Source: Azonexus sp. (GTDB taxonomy: Bacteria > Pseudomonadota > Gammaproteobacteria > Burkholderiales > Rhodocyclaceae). From it: a stretch of 45,882 nt of DNA. A program made the translations under genes and the position numbers. This document shows, piece after piece, positions 8,601-16,060 of this stretch (position 1 is the stretch's first letter; each line of letters begins with the position of its first letter). A model generated the notes under the pieces. That model made no database searches. It was not told the DNA's origin and saw only the letters and a program-made list of their open reading frames with translations. The stretch spans positions 1 to 45,882 of the forward strand of contig JAIRKE010000026.1 in the NCBI GenBank assembly GCA_031260295.1. Reading direction: 5' to 3'.

Positions 8601-9005
8601 CCCGTCGCCTTCGTGCACGACCTCGAGGCGCAGGCCGTCCAGGCGGATGGCATTGACGACCAGCGCCGCCTTGAACAGCGAGGCGGCCGACAGCTTGACC
8701 CGGAGCGCGTCGAAAGCGGCCACTTCGCGGCCGTCGGCGGCATGCACCGCGAATCCGTCGACGCGCGCCGACAGCGCGTAGGGATTGATGGCCACCGCGG
8801 CAATGCTGACCTCGCGATGCAACTGCTGCGACAGTTGCTTGACCAGCAGGGATTTGACCAGCGGCGGAGCGGCGAAATAGCCGAACAGCCCGAACAGCAC
8901 GAAGAGAATCAGTGCCCACGCAGCAACGCGTTTACTGCGCGGCGATTTGACAAACGATTTGAGGCGCGCGGCGCCGTCCCCCGTGCCTGCCGAAGCTTCT
9001 GCCAT
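5676..9005 (-). CDS. large AsmA-like DUF748 envelope protein (1109 aa)
   Basis: A protein of 1109 residues with one N-terminal membrane helix (about residues 28-48) and a long periplasmic part built from repeated beta-rich AsmA/DUF748 units. Examples are RLDGLRLEVVHEGDGRYDISDLL, GGRIVFDD and LTLQNGTINFSDHFVKPNY. Near the C terminus, LDFEPGRARLGEAQIKTLETLVKALNE resembles an OmpA-like peptidoglycan-binding module. AsmA/TamB/YhdP relatives are thought to act in lipid transport or envelope homeostasis, so that is the likely area of function. A Pro/Ala linker is present at about residues 695-725. It is divergent from the small membrane protein at 9080. Confidence 0.85.
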   Translation of the reverse strand: MAEASAGTGDGAARLKSFVKSPRSKRVAAWALILFVLFGLFGYFAAPPLVKSLLVKQLSQQLHREVSIAAVAINPYALSARVDGFAVHAADGREVAAFDALRVKLSAASLFKAALVVNAIRLDGLRLEVVHEGDGRYDISDLLDEWSKPSEKPSAIPRFSLNNIELVGGRIVFDDRPKGVRHEISDINLALPFLSSLPYQAEILVEPRFSARVDGSLIELQGHSTPFDEQRASELNLKLDGFELASIQPYLPTLLPLRITSGRLDSSLKIVFKEVSAEVFSLAVRGGAKISALAVDTADGQPLLGWKELAVDLDQADLINRKIAVRRVTLDSPEVGLRVSRQGEFNVLKMLDGLVGGQPATPPPTGAEAPALTWSLGEFALDNGLVRWNDESTGQPVAGELRQLQARVGRLDSKLAEPIEIAEISYQIDLGERFRAEQMSAKGLRVDLPVRRIDIAEIANSGSRARLLRNREGAIEWINPPVLKTARAGEAKSGDERPWIARVESLSIDDLALRFEDRSTTPAAVQELTGLRLSGESLGNEPGSQGRLSLEGQINQHGSLKVDGTVQLQPLDLTLAVETQAIPLLPLQPYFAEQVNVQLKAGQFSNKGEASIRLDDGGLQAGYRGSATLGNVQAVERDNRAGAKQSDFLRWKSLYFGGVDFRLEPLAIDIGEIALSDFFARMILNDQGRLNLQDIVRRAEAEPAATGETPAPVAAAPATPAQPPVPVKIAKITLQNGTINFSDHFVKPNYTVNVTQLAGRVTGLSSQEGTVADLDLRGAYAKASPVQIQGKLNPLAAKSYLDLKASVKGVDLTGFSPYSGKYAGYAIEKGLMSLDLAYKLENNQLTADNKIFIDQFTFGEPVASPDATQLPVNLAIALLKNNRGEIDINLPISGSLDDPQFSMGGLIVRVIVNLFVKAVTSPFALLGSMFGDGEELSKLDFEPGRARLGEAQIKTLETLVKALNERQGLKLEISGTADPETDREGLKQVALERSVRAAWRQDKPEADGREEMSAADYQIYLTQVYKAAKFPKPRNMIGFLKDLPVEDMEKLILAHTEVQDEDIRLLARRRAENVQAWLVEQGKIAPERLFLVPPKDGTEPGARVDFALK

Positions 9006-9079
9006 GTTAATCTACCGATGAAAAGGGTTTCTATGCAATTTAGCACACCGACTCCGCACCATCGCGGCAACAAAAATTC

Positions 9080-9478
9080 ATGACCTGGATCATCGTAGAG
9101 TTCAAACGCGGTCTGGCCCAGTTGCGGCGCTGGCAGACCTGGGCCGCCATTGCGCTGTTCGGCTTCATCGGCGTACTCGCTTACCAAGTCGGGCGTATGG
9201 CCTTATGGACCGACTCGACCCTCACCTACCTGCGCGTCTCCACTCGCCCCTGCCGCCAACTCACCAATGGCATGATCATCGGCCTGTTCTTCGGCATGAT
9301 CTTCCTCTTGTTCTTCGCCGTGCTAAGCATGGGCGAAATCCAGCGCTACATACAGCTCAGCCAGCGCGGCGCCACCTACCAGGCGCGGCGGGCACTGGCT
9401 TTGGGCGTCGGCTGGGGAGCGCTGGCCGTGGCCATTGCCGTCGCCGGACTGTACTTTTTCTCGACCACCTGCCACTAA
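9080..9478 (+). CDS. small inner membrane protein, three predicted helices (132 aa)
   Basis: I do not recognise the family. It has predicted membrane helices at about residues 22-40, 66-88 and 105-126, separated by basic loops (QRGATYQARRAL), and ends in a cytoplasmic or periplasmic CH. The start is the first ATG after the divergent gap. It is followed after 28 bp by the REC-GGDEF gene on the same strand, so it may be cotranscribed with it. A role in that signalling pathway would be inference from position only. Confidence 0.65.
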   Translation: MTWIIVEFKRGLAQLRRWQTWAAIALFGFIGVLAYQVGRMALWTDSTLTYLRVSTRPCRQLTNGMIIGLFFGMIFLLFFAVLSMGEIQRYIQLSQRGATYQARRALALGVGWGALAVAIAVAGLYFFSTTCH

Positions 9479-9506
9479 CCCAGCCCGCCGGCGAACCGCC
9501 CAATCC

Positions 9507-10457
9507 ATGAAAATCCTCATCGTCGAAGACAGCCGCTCCAACCTGCTGCTGCTGACCCAATATGTCCGGCATTTCGGCGCCACCGTACTGCCGGCCGAGA
9601 ACGGAGCAGCGGCGATCGCCACTTACGCCCGCGAGCGACCCGACCTGGTGCTGCTCGACGTGGTCCTGCCCGACATCGACGGCTTCGAGGTCGCCCGGCG
9701 CATCCGCGGCATGGAGAGCAACGGCGACTGGACGCCGATCATTTTCCTGTCCTCGCTCGGCAAGGACGAGGATATCGAGCAGGGCATCGTGGCCGGCGGC
9801 GACGATTACCTGCACAAACCGGTCAGCGAAGTGGTCCTCGGCGCCAAGGTGCGGGCCATGGAACGTCTGATCCAGATGCGCGGCTCGCTGGTCAAGCTGG
9901 CCAGCAAGCTCGACCATGCCAATCAGGAGCTACAGCGCCTGTCGGCCAGCGACGGCCTGACCGGCATCGCCAACCGGCGTTACTTCGACGACCACATCGC
10001 CCGCGAATGGCGGCGCGCTCGCCGCAACAGCAGCAGCCTGGCGCTGATGATGTGCGACGTCGACCATTTCAAGAAATTCAACGACACCTACGGCCACCAG
10101 AGCGGCGACGAATGCCTGCGCCGCGTCGCTGGCGCCATCGCCACCAGCCTCGACCGCGGCTCGGACATGGCCGCCCGTTACGGCGGCGAGGAGTTCGTCG
10201 TGGTGCTGTCGGAAACCTCGCTGGGCGGCGCCCTGATCGTCGCCGAAAAAATCCGCCACGCCGTGCATGCGCTGCGCATTCCGCACAGCGCCTCCAGTCA
10301 CAGCCGGGTCACGCTGAGCATCGGCCTCGCCGCCGCCGTGCCGCAACGCGACGATTCGTGCGCCAGCCTGATCGCCGCCGCCGACCGCGCGCTTTACGAA
10401 GCCAAGAACAACGGCCGCGACCGCGTCTTCCGGGCGCCGCCGCTGGCGGCGAACTGA
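9507..10457 (+). CDS. response regulator with GGDEF diguanylate cyclase domain
   Basis: A PleD/WspR-like protein of 316 residues. The N-terminal receiver domain has acidic residues E7/D8 and phosphoacceptor D51 (LVLLDVVLPD). A short coiled linker follows, then a GGDEF domain with the active-site loop RYGGEEF at residues 224-230. The RxxD inhibitory site (RGSD) sits exactly five residues before the GGEEF, so product inhibition by c-di-GMP is expected. It makes c-di-GMP from two GTP when phosphorylated. The start at 9507 (MKILIVEDS) is chosen because the receiver fold begins there; the upstream in-frame ATG at 9435 overlaps the previous gene and encodes non-conserved sequence. Confidence 0.93.
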   Translation: MKILIVEDSRSNLLLLTQYVRHFGATVLPAENGAAAIATYARERPDLVLLDVVLPDIDGFEVARRIRGMESNGDWTPIIFLSSLGKDEDIEQGIVAGGDDYLHKPVSEVVLGAKVRAMERLIQMRGSLVKLASKLDHANQELQRLSASDGLTGIANRRYFDDHIAREWRRARRNSSSLALMMCDVDHFKKFNDTYGHQSGDECLRRVAGAIATSLDRGSDMAARYGGEEFVVVLSETSLGGALIVAEKIRHAVHALRIPHSASSHSRVTLSIGLAAAVPQRDDSCASLIAAADRALYEAKNNGRDRVFRAPPLAAN

Positions 10458-10499
10458 GCGAAAAGCTGGCTTGGGGCGGGATTCCGGGCCTGCTATGGC

Positions 10500-11186
10500 T
10501 CACCGCGCATGCAACTCACGCAGCAATTCGCTCGCCCCATCCCAGAAAATCTGCACGCCCACGCACAACAGGATGAAGGCCGACAGGCGCAGAAACACCA
10601 CCAGGCCGACTTCGCCCAGCGGGCGCAGGATACGGCCAGCGTAGCGGAAGGTCAGCAACACCAGGAGGCCGGTAATGACCGTGGCCGTCAGGCCGCCAGC
10701 GAAGTTGGCGGCGGTAATCGTCCACTTGGGGTTGTGCAGCGCCGCGCCCACGGTGATGGCGGCCGAGATGGAGCCGGGTCCGCAAGTCAGCGGAAAGGCC
10801 AGCGGGTAGAACGCCTGGATACGCACGCGCTCGTCATCCACCAGCGAACGCGCCATCGCGCTGTACTCCGAACTGGCGACCTGTTGCGCGTACAACATGC
10901 CCCAGGCGGTGAAAGCGACGATCAGCCCGCCGGCCACGCGCACAATGGGAATCGACACGCCGAAAAAATCCAGCACATAGGTGCCGATCAGCATGGCGAC
11001 GGCCAGCACCAGCACCACGTTGGCGCCCACGCGCGTCGCCATGGCGCGGCGCACGTCAGGCTCCAACTCGCGCGTCAGGTTGACGAACACCGGCGCGACG
11101 GCGGGCGGATTGAGAATGGGCAACACCGCCGCCAGCGCCAGCAGCAGGCTCTTACCGAAAGCGAGGGCGAGAACGGACATTTCCAT
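10500..11186 (-). CDS. MarC family integral membrane protein
   Basis: A protein of 228 residues with six predicted membrane helices. MarC/NAAT motifs are PILNPPAVAPVFVNLT near the N terminus and ADRVRI..FYPLAFPLTCGPGSISAAIT in the middle. The family is conserved but its substrate is not settled; early links to antibiotic resistance were not upheld. It is leftward, convergent with the GGDEF gene. Confidence 0.85.
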   Translation of the reverse strand: MEMSVLALAFGKSLLLALAAVLPILNPPAVAPVFVNLTRELEPDVRRAMATRVGANVVLVLAVAMLIGTYVLDFFGVSIPIVRVAGGLIVAFTAWGMLYAQQVASSEYSAMARSLVDDERVRIQAFYPLAFPLTCGPGSISAAITVGAALHNPKWTITAANFAGGLTATVITGLLVLLTFRYAGRILRPLGEVGLVVFLRLSAFILLCVGVQIFWDGASELLRELHAR

Positions 11187-11222
11187 GAGCGTTATCTTAA
11201 GCGATAGCGCGTATCAAGCTGT

Positions 11223-11852
11223 TCAGACTCGGGCCGACACCATCGCCGCCAGCAAGGTCGTATCGACGATCTCGGCGATACGGTCGCCAAGCCCCGCCAG
11301 CACGGCCACCTGCACTTGCGCTGCCGGGATCGTGGCGTCGTCGGCGCCGGACAGATCGCGGGTAGCGCAGGCATCGGCGACAATACCAACCCGGTAGCCG
11401 CGATGAAAAGCGTCGTGGGCCGTCGAATCGATGCAGTTATGGGTCATGTAACCAGCGACCAGCAGGGTATCGACAGCACCTTGCCGTAATACCTCGGCCA
11501 GCCCGGTATCGGCAAAGGCCGACGGCAGGCGCTTGACGACCAGCGCTTGGCCCGCCCCCGGTTCCAGTCCGGCCAGCGGCTCGGCACCGGGCGAGCCGGC
11601 GGCGAACAGCGCCGAGCCAGCCGGAGCCTGGTGCTGCACATGAATCACCGTTATCCCGTAGCCCTCGGCCCAGCCGCGCAGGCGACGGGCGGCGGCGCTG
11701 GCTGCGGCCTCGCCGGGCAAGGCCAGCGGCCCCTGGCGGTATTCGTTCTGGTAGTCGATCAGCAACAGCGCGGTCTTGCCGACAGACAGCGTGCCATCAA
11801 CCCGGAACACCGGCGCGACCCCGGCCAGTTGGCGCAGGCTACGAGCGCTCAT
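11223..11852 (-). CDS. isochorismatase-family cysteine hydrolase
   Basis: A protein of 209 residues with the cysteine hydrolase triad of the isochorismatase/nicotinamidase superfamily. The triad is Asp in LLLIDYQNEY (D33), Lys in LVVKRLPSAF and the nucleophile Cys in AGYMTHNCIDSTAHDA, with a conserved cis-peptide region before the cysteine. The substrate cannot be read from sequence. It overlaps by 4 bp (ATGA) a 21-codon reading frame just upstream, and is divergent from a LysR regulator that probably controls it. Confidence 0.88.
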   Translation of the reverse strand: MSARSLRQLAGVAPVFRVDGTLSVGKTALLLIDYQNEYRQGPLALPGEAAASAAARRLRGWAEGYGITVIHVQHQAPAGSALFAAGSPGAEPLAGLEPGAGQALVVKRLPSAFADTGLAEVLRQGAVDTLLVAGYMTHNCIDSTAHDAFHRGYRVGIVADACATRDLSGADDATIPAAQVQVAVLAGLGDRIAEIVDTTLLAAMVSARV

Positions 11853-11914
11853 ACCGCTGCCTCCGTAACCGGCGTCGGTGCTGGGCTGGTGATAACGATC
11901 TGGATCAACGGCAT
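11849..11914 (-). CDS. 21-codon upstream ORF, tautomerase-like N terminus, coupled to the hydrolase
   Basis: A short frame starting ATG at 11914 encodes MPLIQIVITSPAPT... and stops at TGA 11849-11851, sharing ATGA with the start of the isochorismatase-fold gene. A good Shine-Dalgarno (AGGAG) lies a few bases upstream, whereas the hydrolase start itself has none as clear. The opening MPLIQ is that of 4-oxalocrotonate tautomerases, whose Pro-1 is catalytic, but the frame is only a third of tautomerase length. It may be a truncated relic that now serves as a translational-coupling leader. Confidence 0.5.
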   Translation of the reverse strand: MPLIQIVITSPAPTPVTEAAV

Positions 11915-11933
11915 GATGGGCTCCTGAATGGGT

Positions 11934-11997
11934 GATGGATGAATCATTCCATCAAGGCCATCACGCTACAATCCACATTCAACTAAACAATTTGTTT
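11934..11997. promoter_or_regulatory. candidate LysR operator region between divergent genes
   Basis: The gap between the hydrolase unit and the LysR gene holds two dyads. At 11934-11953, GATGGATGA faces TCATTCCATC with one bulged base. At 11985-11997, AAACA-ATT-TGTTT lies immediately before the regulator ATG. Both are suitable for a LysR dimer controlling itself and the divergent unit. This is inferred from symmetry and position only. Confidence 0.35.
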
Positions 11998-12001
11998 CTT
12001 C

Positions 12002-12931
12002 ATGGAAACGATCAGCCGCGATTCCCTGGATACCCTGAGCGATCTCGCCGTCTTCGTCCGCGTTGTGGACACACGCGGCTTCTCGGCGGCGGCGCAGGTA
12101 CTGGGGCTGACCAAATCGGCAGTAAGCAAGCGCATCAACCGCCTCGAACGGCAACTCGGCCTGCGCCTTTTGCAGCGGACGACGCGGGCAATGTCGCTGA
12201 CCGAGGCCGGGCGCCTGTTGTACGCGCAAGCGGCACAGGGCGTCGCCCTGCTCGATGGCGCTGCGCAGTTGGCCGCCGGCCTCATCGAAGCGCCACGCGG
12301 CACGCTGCGCATTACCGCCTCGGTCACGTTCGGCAAGCTATGCTTGGCACCGCTGCTGCCGGAATTTCTCGCCCGCTATCCGGAAATCGCGGTGCAATTG
12401 ACGCTGCTCGACCGCATGGTCGACCTGGTCGATGAAGGCTACGACCTCGCCCTGCGCTTGACCACTTCACCACCCGAGCAGATGGTGGCCAAAGCGCTGA
12501 TGCCGGTGCGTTACCGGCTGTGCGCCAGCCCGGCCTATCTGCACGGCCGCCAGATCGCCGCACCGGCCGATCTCACCGGCCACAACTGCCTGCATTACGG
12601 CCTGCGCGAATTCGGCAACGAGTGGCGCTTCCAGCACGCCGGAGAAAAAATCAGTGTGCGGGTCAACAGCAATGTGGTGGTCAACAACAGCGAGGTGGTG
12701 CGCGATCTGCTGCTCGCCGGTCTGGGCATCGGTCTGGTCTGGAATTACGCCGTCGACCGCGAAATCGCCGAGGGCCGGCTGCTGCCGCTGCTGCCCGAAT
12801 GGACGCCGGTCGGCCCCTTCGGCCAGACGGCTTGGGCGATCTGGCTACCGCAACCGCACCTGCCGCTCAAGCTGCGCGTATTCATCGATTTCCTGGCTGC
12901 ACGATTGGGCGAGACCTCGGCCATCAGCTAG
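12002..12931 (+). CDS. LysR family transcriptional regulator
   Basis: A protein of 309 residues with an N-terminal winged HTH (about residues 11-70: FVRVVDTRGFSAAAQVLGLTKSAVSKRI). A LysR substrate-binding domain follows, including APRGTLRITASVTFGK and LCASPAYL. It is closest in style to the large DsbM/AaeR-like group of LysR proteins that regulate a divergent neighbour. The likely target is the isochorismatase-fold gene. The C terminus overlaps the convergent gloB stop by 4 bp. Confidence 0.9.
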   Translation: METISRDSLDTLSDLAVFVRVVDTRGFSAAAQVLGLTKSAVSKRINRLERQLGLRLLQRTTRAMSLTEAGRLLYAQAAQGVALLDGAAQLAAGLIEAPRGTLRITASVTFGKLCLAPLLPEFLARYPEIAVQLTLLDRMVDLVDEGYDLALRLTTSPPEQMVAKALMPVRYRLCASPAYLHGRQIAAPADLTGHNCLHYGLREFGNEWRFQHAGEKISVRVNSNVVVNNSEVVRDLLLAGLGIGLVWNYAVDREIAEGRLLPLLPEWTPVGPFGQTAWAIWLPQPHLPLKLRVFIDFLAARLGETSAIS

Positions 12932-13683
12932 AAGTCGTTGCGCCAGCCGCGCAAAGCGACGAAGACGGCGACGGGCGAGTCGTCCGCCGCCCCGTGTCGG
13001 CGGGCGGCGGCGATCACGGCCGGCTGGCGGCAACGCAGGAAGGGATTGGTCGCCAGTTCCTCGGCCAACGTAGACGGCACAGTCGGCCGGCCGGCGCGGC
13101 GCAGTTCGGCGACTTGAGCCACGCGCGCCGCGATGTCCGGGTTATCCGGCTCGACGGCCTGGGCAAAGCGCAGGTTGGCTTCGGTATATTCGTGCGCGCA
13201 GTGGATCAGCGTCGCCGGCAGCAAGGCGGCGATGGCCGCCAGCGAGGCCGCCATTTGCGCTGGCGTGCCTTCAAATAAACGGCCGCAGCCGGCACCGAAC
13301 AGGGTATCGCCGCAGAACAAGCGGTCGCCGACCAGGTAGGCGACATGCCCGGCGGTATGGCCGGGAACGGCCAGCACGCGCACCATCTCGCCGAGCACGC
13401 TGAGGTTCTCGCCACCGTGGAGAGGCTCGGTACGCCCTGTGATAGACTCGCTTGCCGGAGCAAAGACCGGCACCGGATAACACGCCGTCAGTTCGGCGAC
13501 GCCGCCCTGATGATCGGCATGATGGTGGGTGATCAGGATGCCGGCCAGCGTCAGGCCATCGTCCGCCAAGCGCGCCAGCACCGGCCCGGCCTCGCCCGGA
13601 TCGACGACGACTGCCTGCCGGTCGCGGCGCAGCAGCCAGATGTAATTGTCCTTGAACGCGGGAATGAACGAGACTTCAAACAT
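12928..13683 (-). CDS. gloB: hydroxyacylglutathione hydrolase (glyoxalase II)
   Basis: A metallo-beta-lactamase fold enzyme of 251 residues that hydrolyses S-lactoylglutathione to lactate and glutathione, the second step of methylglyoxal detoxification. The metal motif THHHADH is at residues 52-58, with further ligands in VPGHTAGHVAYLV, FCGDTLFGAGCGRLFEG and HCAHEYTEANLRFA. Length and the C-terminal NPFLRC substrate-binding helix are typical. It is divergent from the methyltransferase gene; the neighbourhood gloB - methyltransferase - rnhA - dnaQ is conserved in betaproteobacteria. Confidence 0.93.
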   Translation of the reverse strand: MFEVSFIPAFKDNYIWLLRRDRQAVVVDPGEAGPVLARLADDGLTLAGILITHHHADHQGGVAELTACYPVPVFAPASESITGRTEPLHGGENLSVLGEMVRVLAVPGHTAGHVAYLVGDRLFCGDTLFGAGCGRLFEGTPAQMAASLAAIAALLPATLIHCAHEYTEANLRFAQAVEPDNPDIAARVAQVAELRRAGRPTVPSTLAEELATNPFLRCRQPAVIAAARRHGAADDSPVAVFVALRGWRNDF

Positions 13684-13711
13684 GCCGGAACTATCGAGCG
13701 GGTGTCGCCGG

Positions 13712-14431
13712 ATGTCAATTCCCGGCCTCGACGAGTGGCTGCGTTCGCCCCAGGGACGCTATGTGCTCGACTGGGAGCAGCAGGAACTGGATGCGGTGGT
13801 GGTCGACATCTTCGGTTTCAACGCTCTGCAGATCGGTCTGCCGCAATGTGAATTCCTGCGCGCCAACCGCATTCCGCTGCGCCAGACGGTCAGCGAATTC
13901 GCCGCCGCCGACGTGATCTGCAATTTCACCGCCCTGCCCTTTGCCGCGCACGGCGCCGACCTCGTGGTACTGCCGCACGTACTGGAATTCAGCGACGACC
14001 CGCACCAGATTCTGCACGAGATTGCGCGCATCCTGAGTCCCGAGGGCCAGATCGTCATCATTGGCTTCAACCCGCTGTCGCTATGGGGCATGCGCCGCCG
14101 GCTCGATAACAGCGCGCTCTTTCCCTGGCGCGGCGCCTGGCTGTCGTTGAACCGCCTGAAGGACTGGCTGCAATTGCTCGGCTTCGAGATCGACCGGGGC
14201 ACGTTTGGCTGCTACGCCCCGCCGCTGTCCCAGGAGAAATGGCTGCAACGCTGGCATTTCAGCGAAAACGCCGGCCGCCGCTGGTGGGGATTTTCCGGTG
14301 GCGTCTACATCCTGCGGGCCATCAAGCGCACCCCTGGCATGCGCCTGATCGCCCCGAAATGGCGCACCAAGGCCGTCGCCGCCAAGGCGCTACACCCCGT
14401 CGCACACAAGGAAGGCCATGAGCAACACTGA
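13712..14431 (+). CDS. class I SAM-dependent methyltransferase
   Basis: A methyltransferase of about 239 residues in the conserved gloB/rnhA neighbourhood. Core pieces visible are [48 protein letters not shown], matching motifs II-III of the methyltransferase_11 fold. The glycine-rich motif I is weak ([11 protein letters not shown]), as is common in this subgroup. The substrate is unknown. The start at 13712 ([10 protein letters not shown]) is preferred on family appearance. An ATG at 13682 is also in frame and would overlap the gloB start codon. It ends 14 bp inside rnhA. Confidence 0.8.
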   Translation: MSIPGLDEWLRSPQGRYVLDWEQQELDAVVVDIFGFNALQIGLPQCEFLRANRIPLRQTVSEFAAADVICNFTALPFAAHGADLVVLPHVLEFSDDPHQILHEIARILSPEGQIVIIGFNPLSLWGMRRRLDNSALFPWRGAWLSLNRLKDWLQLLGFEIDRGTFGCYAPPLSQEKWLQRWHFSENAGRRWWGFSGGVYILRAIKRTPGMRLIAPKWRTKAVAAKALHPVAHKEGHEQH

Positions 14432-14870
14432 CGAATCCATCGAAATATTCACCGACGGCGCCTGCCGGGGCAATCCCGGTCCCGGCGGCTGGGGCGCCAT
14501 CCTGCGCCGTGGCGCGAACGAGAAGGAACTATGGGGCGGCGAGCGGGAAACCACCAACAACCGCATGGAACTGACCGCCGCCATCCGTGGCCTGGCCGCC
14601 CTGAAACGTCCGGTCGCGGCGCGCGTCCATACCGACTCGCAGTACGTGCTCAAGGGCATCAGCGAGTGGATTCACGGCTGGAAGCGCAATGGCTGGAAAA
14701 CGGCAGACAAGAAGCCGGTCAAGAATGCCGACTTGTGGCAGGAATTAGACGCCCAGGCCCGCCAGCACAAGCTGGAGTGGATCTGGGTCAAGGGCCACGC
14801 CGGCCACCCGGAAAACGAACGCGCCGATGCCCTGGCCAATCGCGGCATCGACGAATTGAAGAAAGATTGA
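14418..14870 (+). CDS. rnhA: ribonuclease HI
   Basis: RNase HI of 150 residues that cleaves RNA in RNA-DNA hybrids. All catalytic residues are present: D13 ([16 protein letters not shown]), E51 (NNRMELTA), D73 (HTDSQYV) and D137 ([10 protein letters not shown]). A basic handle [10 protein letters not shown] is also present. It overlaps the methyltransferase by 14 bp and is followed by dnaQ after an 83-bp spacer containing a dispersed repeat. Confidence 0.95.
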   Translation: MSNTDESIEIFTDGACRGNPGPGGWGAILRRGANEKELWGGERETTNNRMELTAAIRGLAALKRPVAARVHTDSQYVLKGISEWIHGWKRNGWKTADKKPVKNADLWQELDAQARQHKLEWIWVKGHAGHPENERADALANRGIDELKKD

Positions 14871-14880
14871 AATGAAACAA

Positions 14881-14940
14881 CCCCCACGCTCACGCTGTTC
14901 GCTGCCCCCCGAGGGGGCGTCAGTCTCCTTCGGGCGGCCG
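14881..14940. repeat. dispersed G+C repeat with palindrome, between rnhA and dnaQ
   Basis: This 60-bp stretch, starting CCCCCACGCTCACGCTGTTC and containing the palindrome GCCCCCCGAGGGGGC (14904-14918), looks like the dispersed repeat often found between genes in Burkholderiales/Rhodocyclales genomes. It can form a strong hairpin in the rnhA-dnaQ message, perhaps a weak terminator or mRNA stabiliser. The family resemblance is from memory. Confidence 0.5.
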
Positions 14941-14953
14941 TGCGGAGACTGAC

Positions 14954-15664
14954 ATGCGCCAGATTGTGCTCGATACCGAAACCACCGGCCTCGATCCCCG
15001 CCAGGGCCATCGCATCATCGAAGTGGCCTGCATCGAGATGGCCAATCGCCGCCCGACCGGCCGCCATCTGCACAAGTACATCAATCCCGAGCGCGAGATT
15101 GATGCCGGCGCCCAGGCGGTACACGGCATCACGTCGGATTTCCTCGCCGACAAGCCGAAATTCGTCGACATCGTCGACGAGTTCCTCGACTTCATCAACG
15201 GCGCCGAACTCATCATCCACAACGCTCCGTTCGACCTCGGCTTTCTCAACGCCGAGTTAGGCCGCCTCGATCGCGTACCGGTGGAAACTCTCTGCAACGG
15301 CGTCACCGACACGCTGAAGCTGGCCAAGGAGATGCATCCGGGCAAGCGCAACAACCTCGATGCGCTGTGCGAGCGTTACGAAATCGACAATTCCAGCCGC
15401 ACCCTGCACGGCGCGTTGCTCGATACCGAGTTGCTGGCCGAAGTGTTCCTAGCCATGACGCGCGGCCAGAACAGTCTGATGATTGAGCCGGACGCCGCGC
15501 CGCGCCCGCAACTCGGGGCCGACGGCCAAGTCCGCCAGCGCCAGCCGCTGCGGGTCCACCGCGCCTCGGCCGAGGAACTAGCCGAGCACGAGCGCGTACT
15601 GGCCGCCATCGACCAGGAATCAAAGGGCGCCTGCATCTGGCTGGCGAAGCCCGAGGCCGCCTGA
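14954..15664 (+). CDS. dnaQ: DNA polymerase III subunit epsilon (3'-5' proofreading exonuclease)
   Basis: DnaQ of 236 residues, the proofreading subunit of the replicative polymerase core. The DEDDh exonuclease motifs are visible: D7/E9 (IVLDTETTGLD), the Exo II segment LIIHNAPFDLGFLNAEL, and the Exo III segment SSRTLHGALLDTELLAEVF with the catalytic His and Asp. The C-terminal tail after about residue 180 would bind the alpha subunit. An inverted-repeat element begins 4 bp after the stop. Confidence 0.95.
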   Translation: MRQIVLDTETTGLDPRQGHRIIEVACIEMANRRPTGRHLHKYINPEREIDAGAQAVHGITSDFLADKPKFVDIVDEFLDFINGAELIIHNAPFDLGFLNAELGRLDRVPVETLCNGVTDTLKLAKEMHPGKRNNLDALCERYEIDNSSRTLHGALLDTELLAEVFLAMTRGQNSLMIEPDAAPRPQLGADGQVRQRQPLRVHRASAEELAEHERVLAAIDQESKGACIWLAKPEAA

Positions 15665-15667
15665 GTT

Positions 15668-16060
15668 TAGTGTGCCGCCCCGCAAATACCCACCCATGAA
15701 ATCGCGTCTCCGCGCCCCCGGCGGCGTTGCACAAGGCCGAAGGCCGCAGGACAGCCGCAGGCTGGTCCCGCGTAGCGGGATTCGGCGAAGTCGAACAAAT
15801 GCTCGCGATACCAAGCCCTCTCTCCCGACCTCTGGAGGGGCGGCCCTGCCTGGCCTTCCCGTTCCGCGGGCGTGGAGCAGTGCTCCGCGAAACCCCCGCT
15901 CCACCCCACGAGTTGGAGAGAGGAGGGAAATGCCTCCCCTCTCCCGCTGGGCGGGAGAGGGGTCGGGGGTGAGGGTTGGGTATCGCTGCGCTTTGCGCCT
16001 TGCCGCGAACGCGAATCCAGCAATTTCATTATGTGCAGCCATTTACGGGGCAGCACACTA
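15668..16060. mobile_element. 393-bp insertion bounded by 20-bp inverted repeats (MITE-like)
   Basis: The ends TAGTGTGCCGCCCCGCAAAT (15668-15687) and 16041-16060 are inverted repeats matching at 18 of 20 positions; both differences are C/T, so an RNA stem would survive through G-U pairs. The interior has a G+C stem (CCTCTCCCGC...GCGGGAGAGG, about 15936-15960) and pieces of common repeats, with short frames on both strands that look non-coding. A TA at each outer edge could be a target duplication. It separates dnaQ from the hydrolase and may supply the start codon of the latter. Confidence 0.6.
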
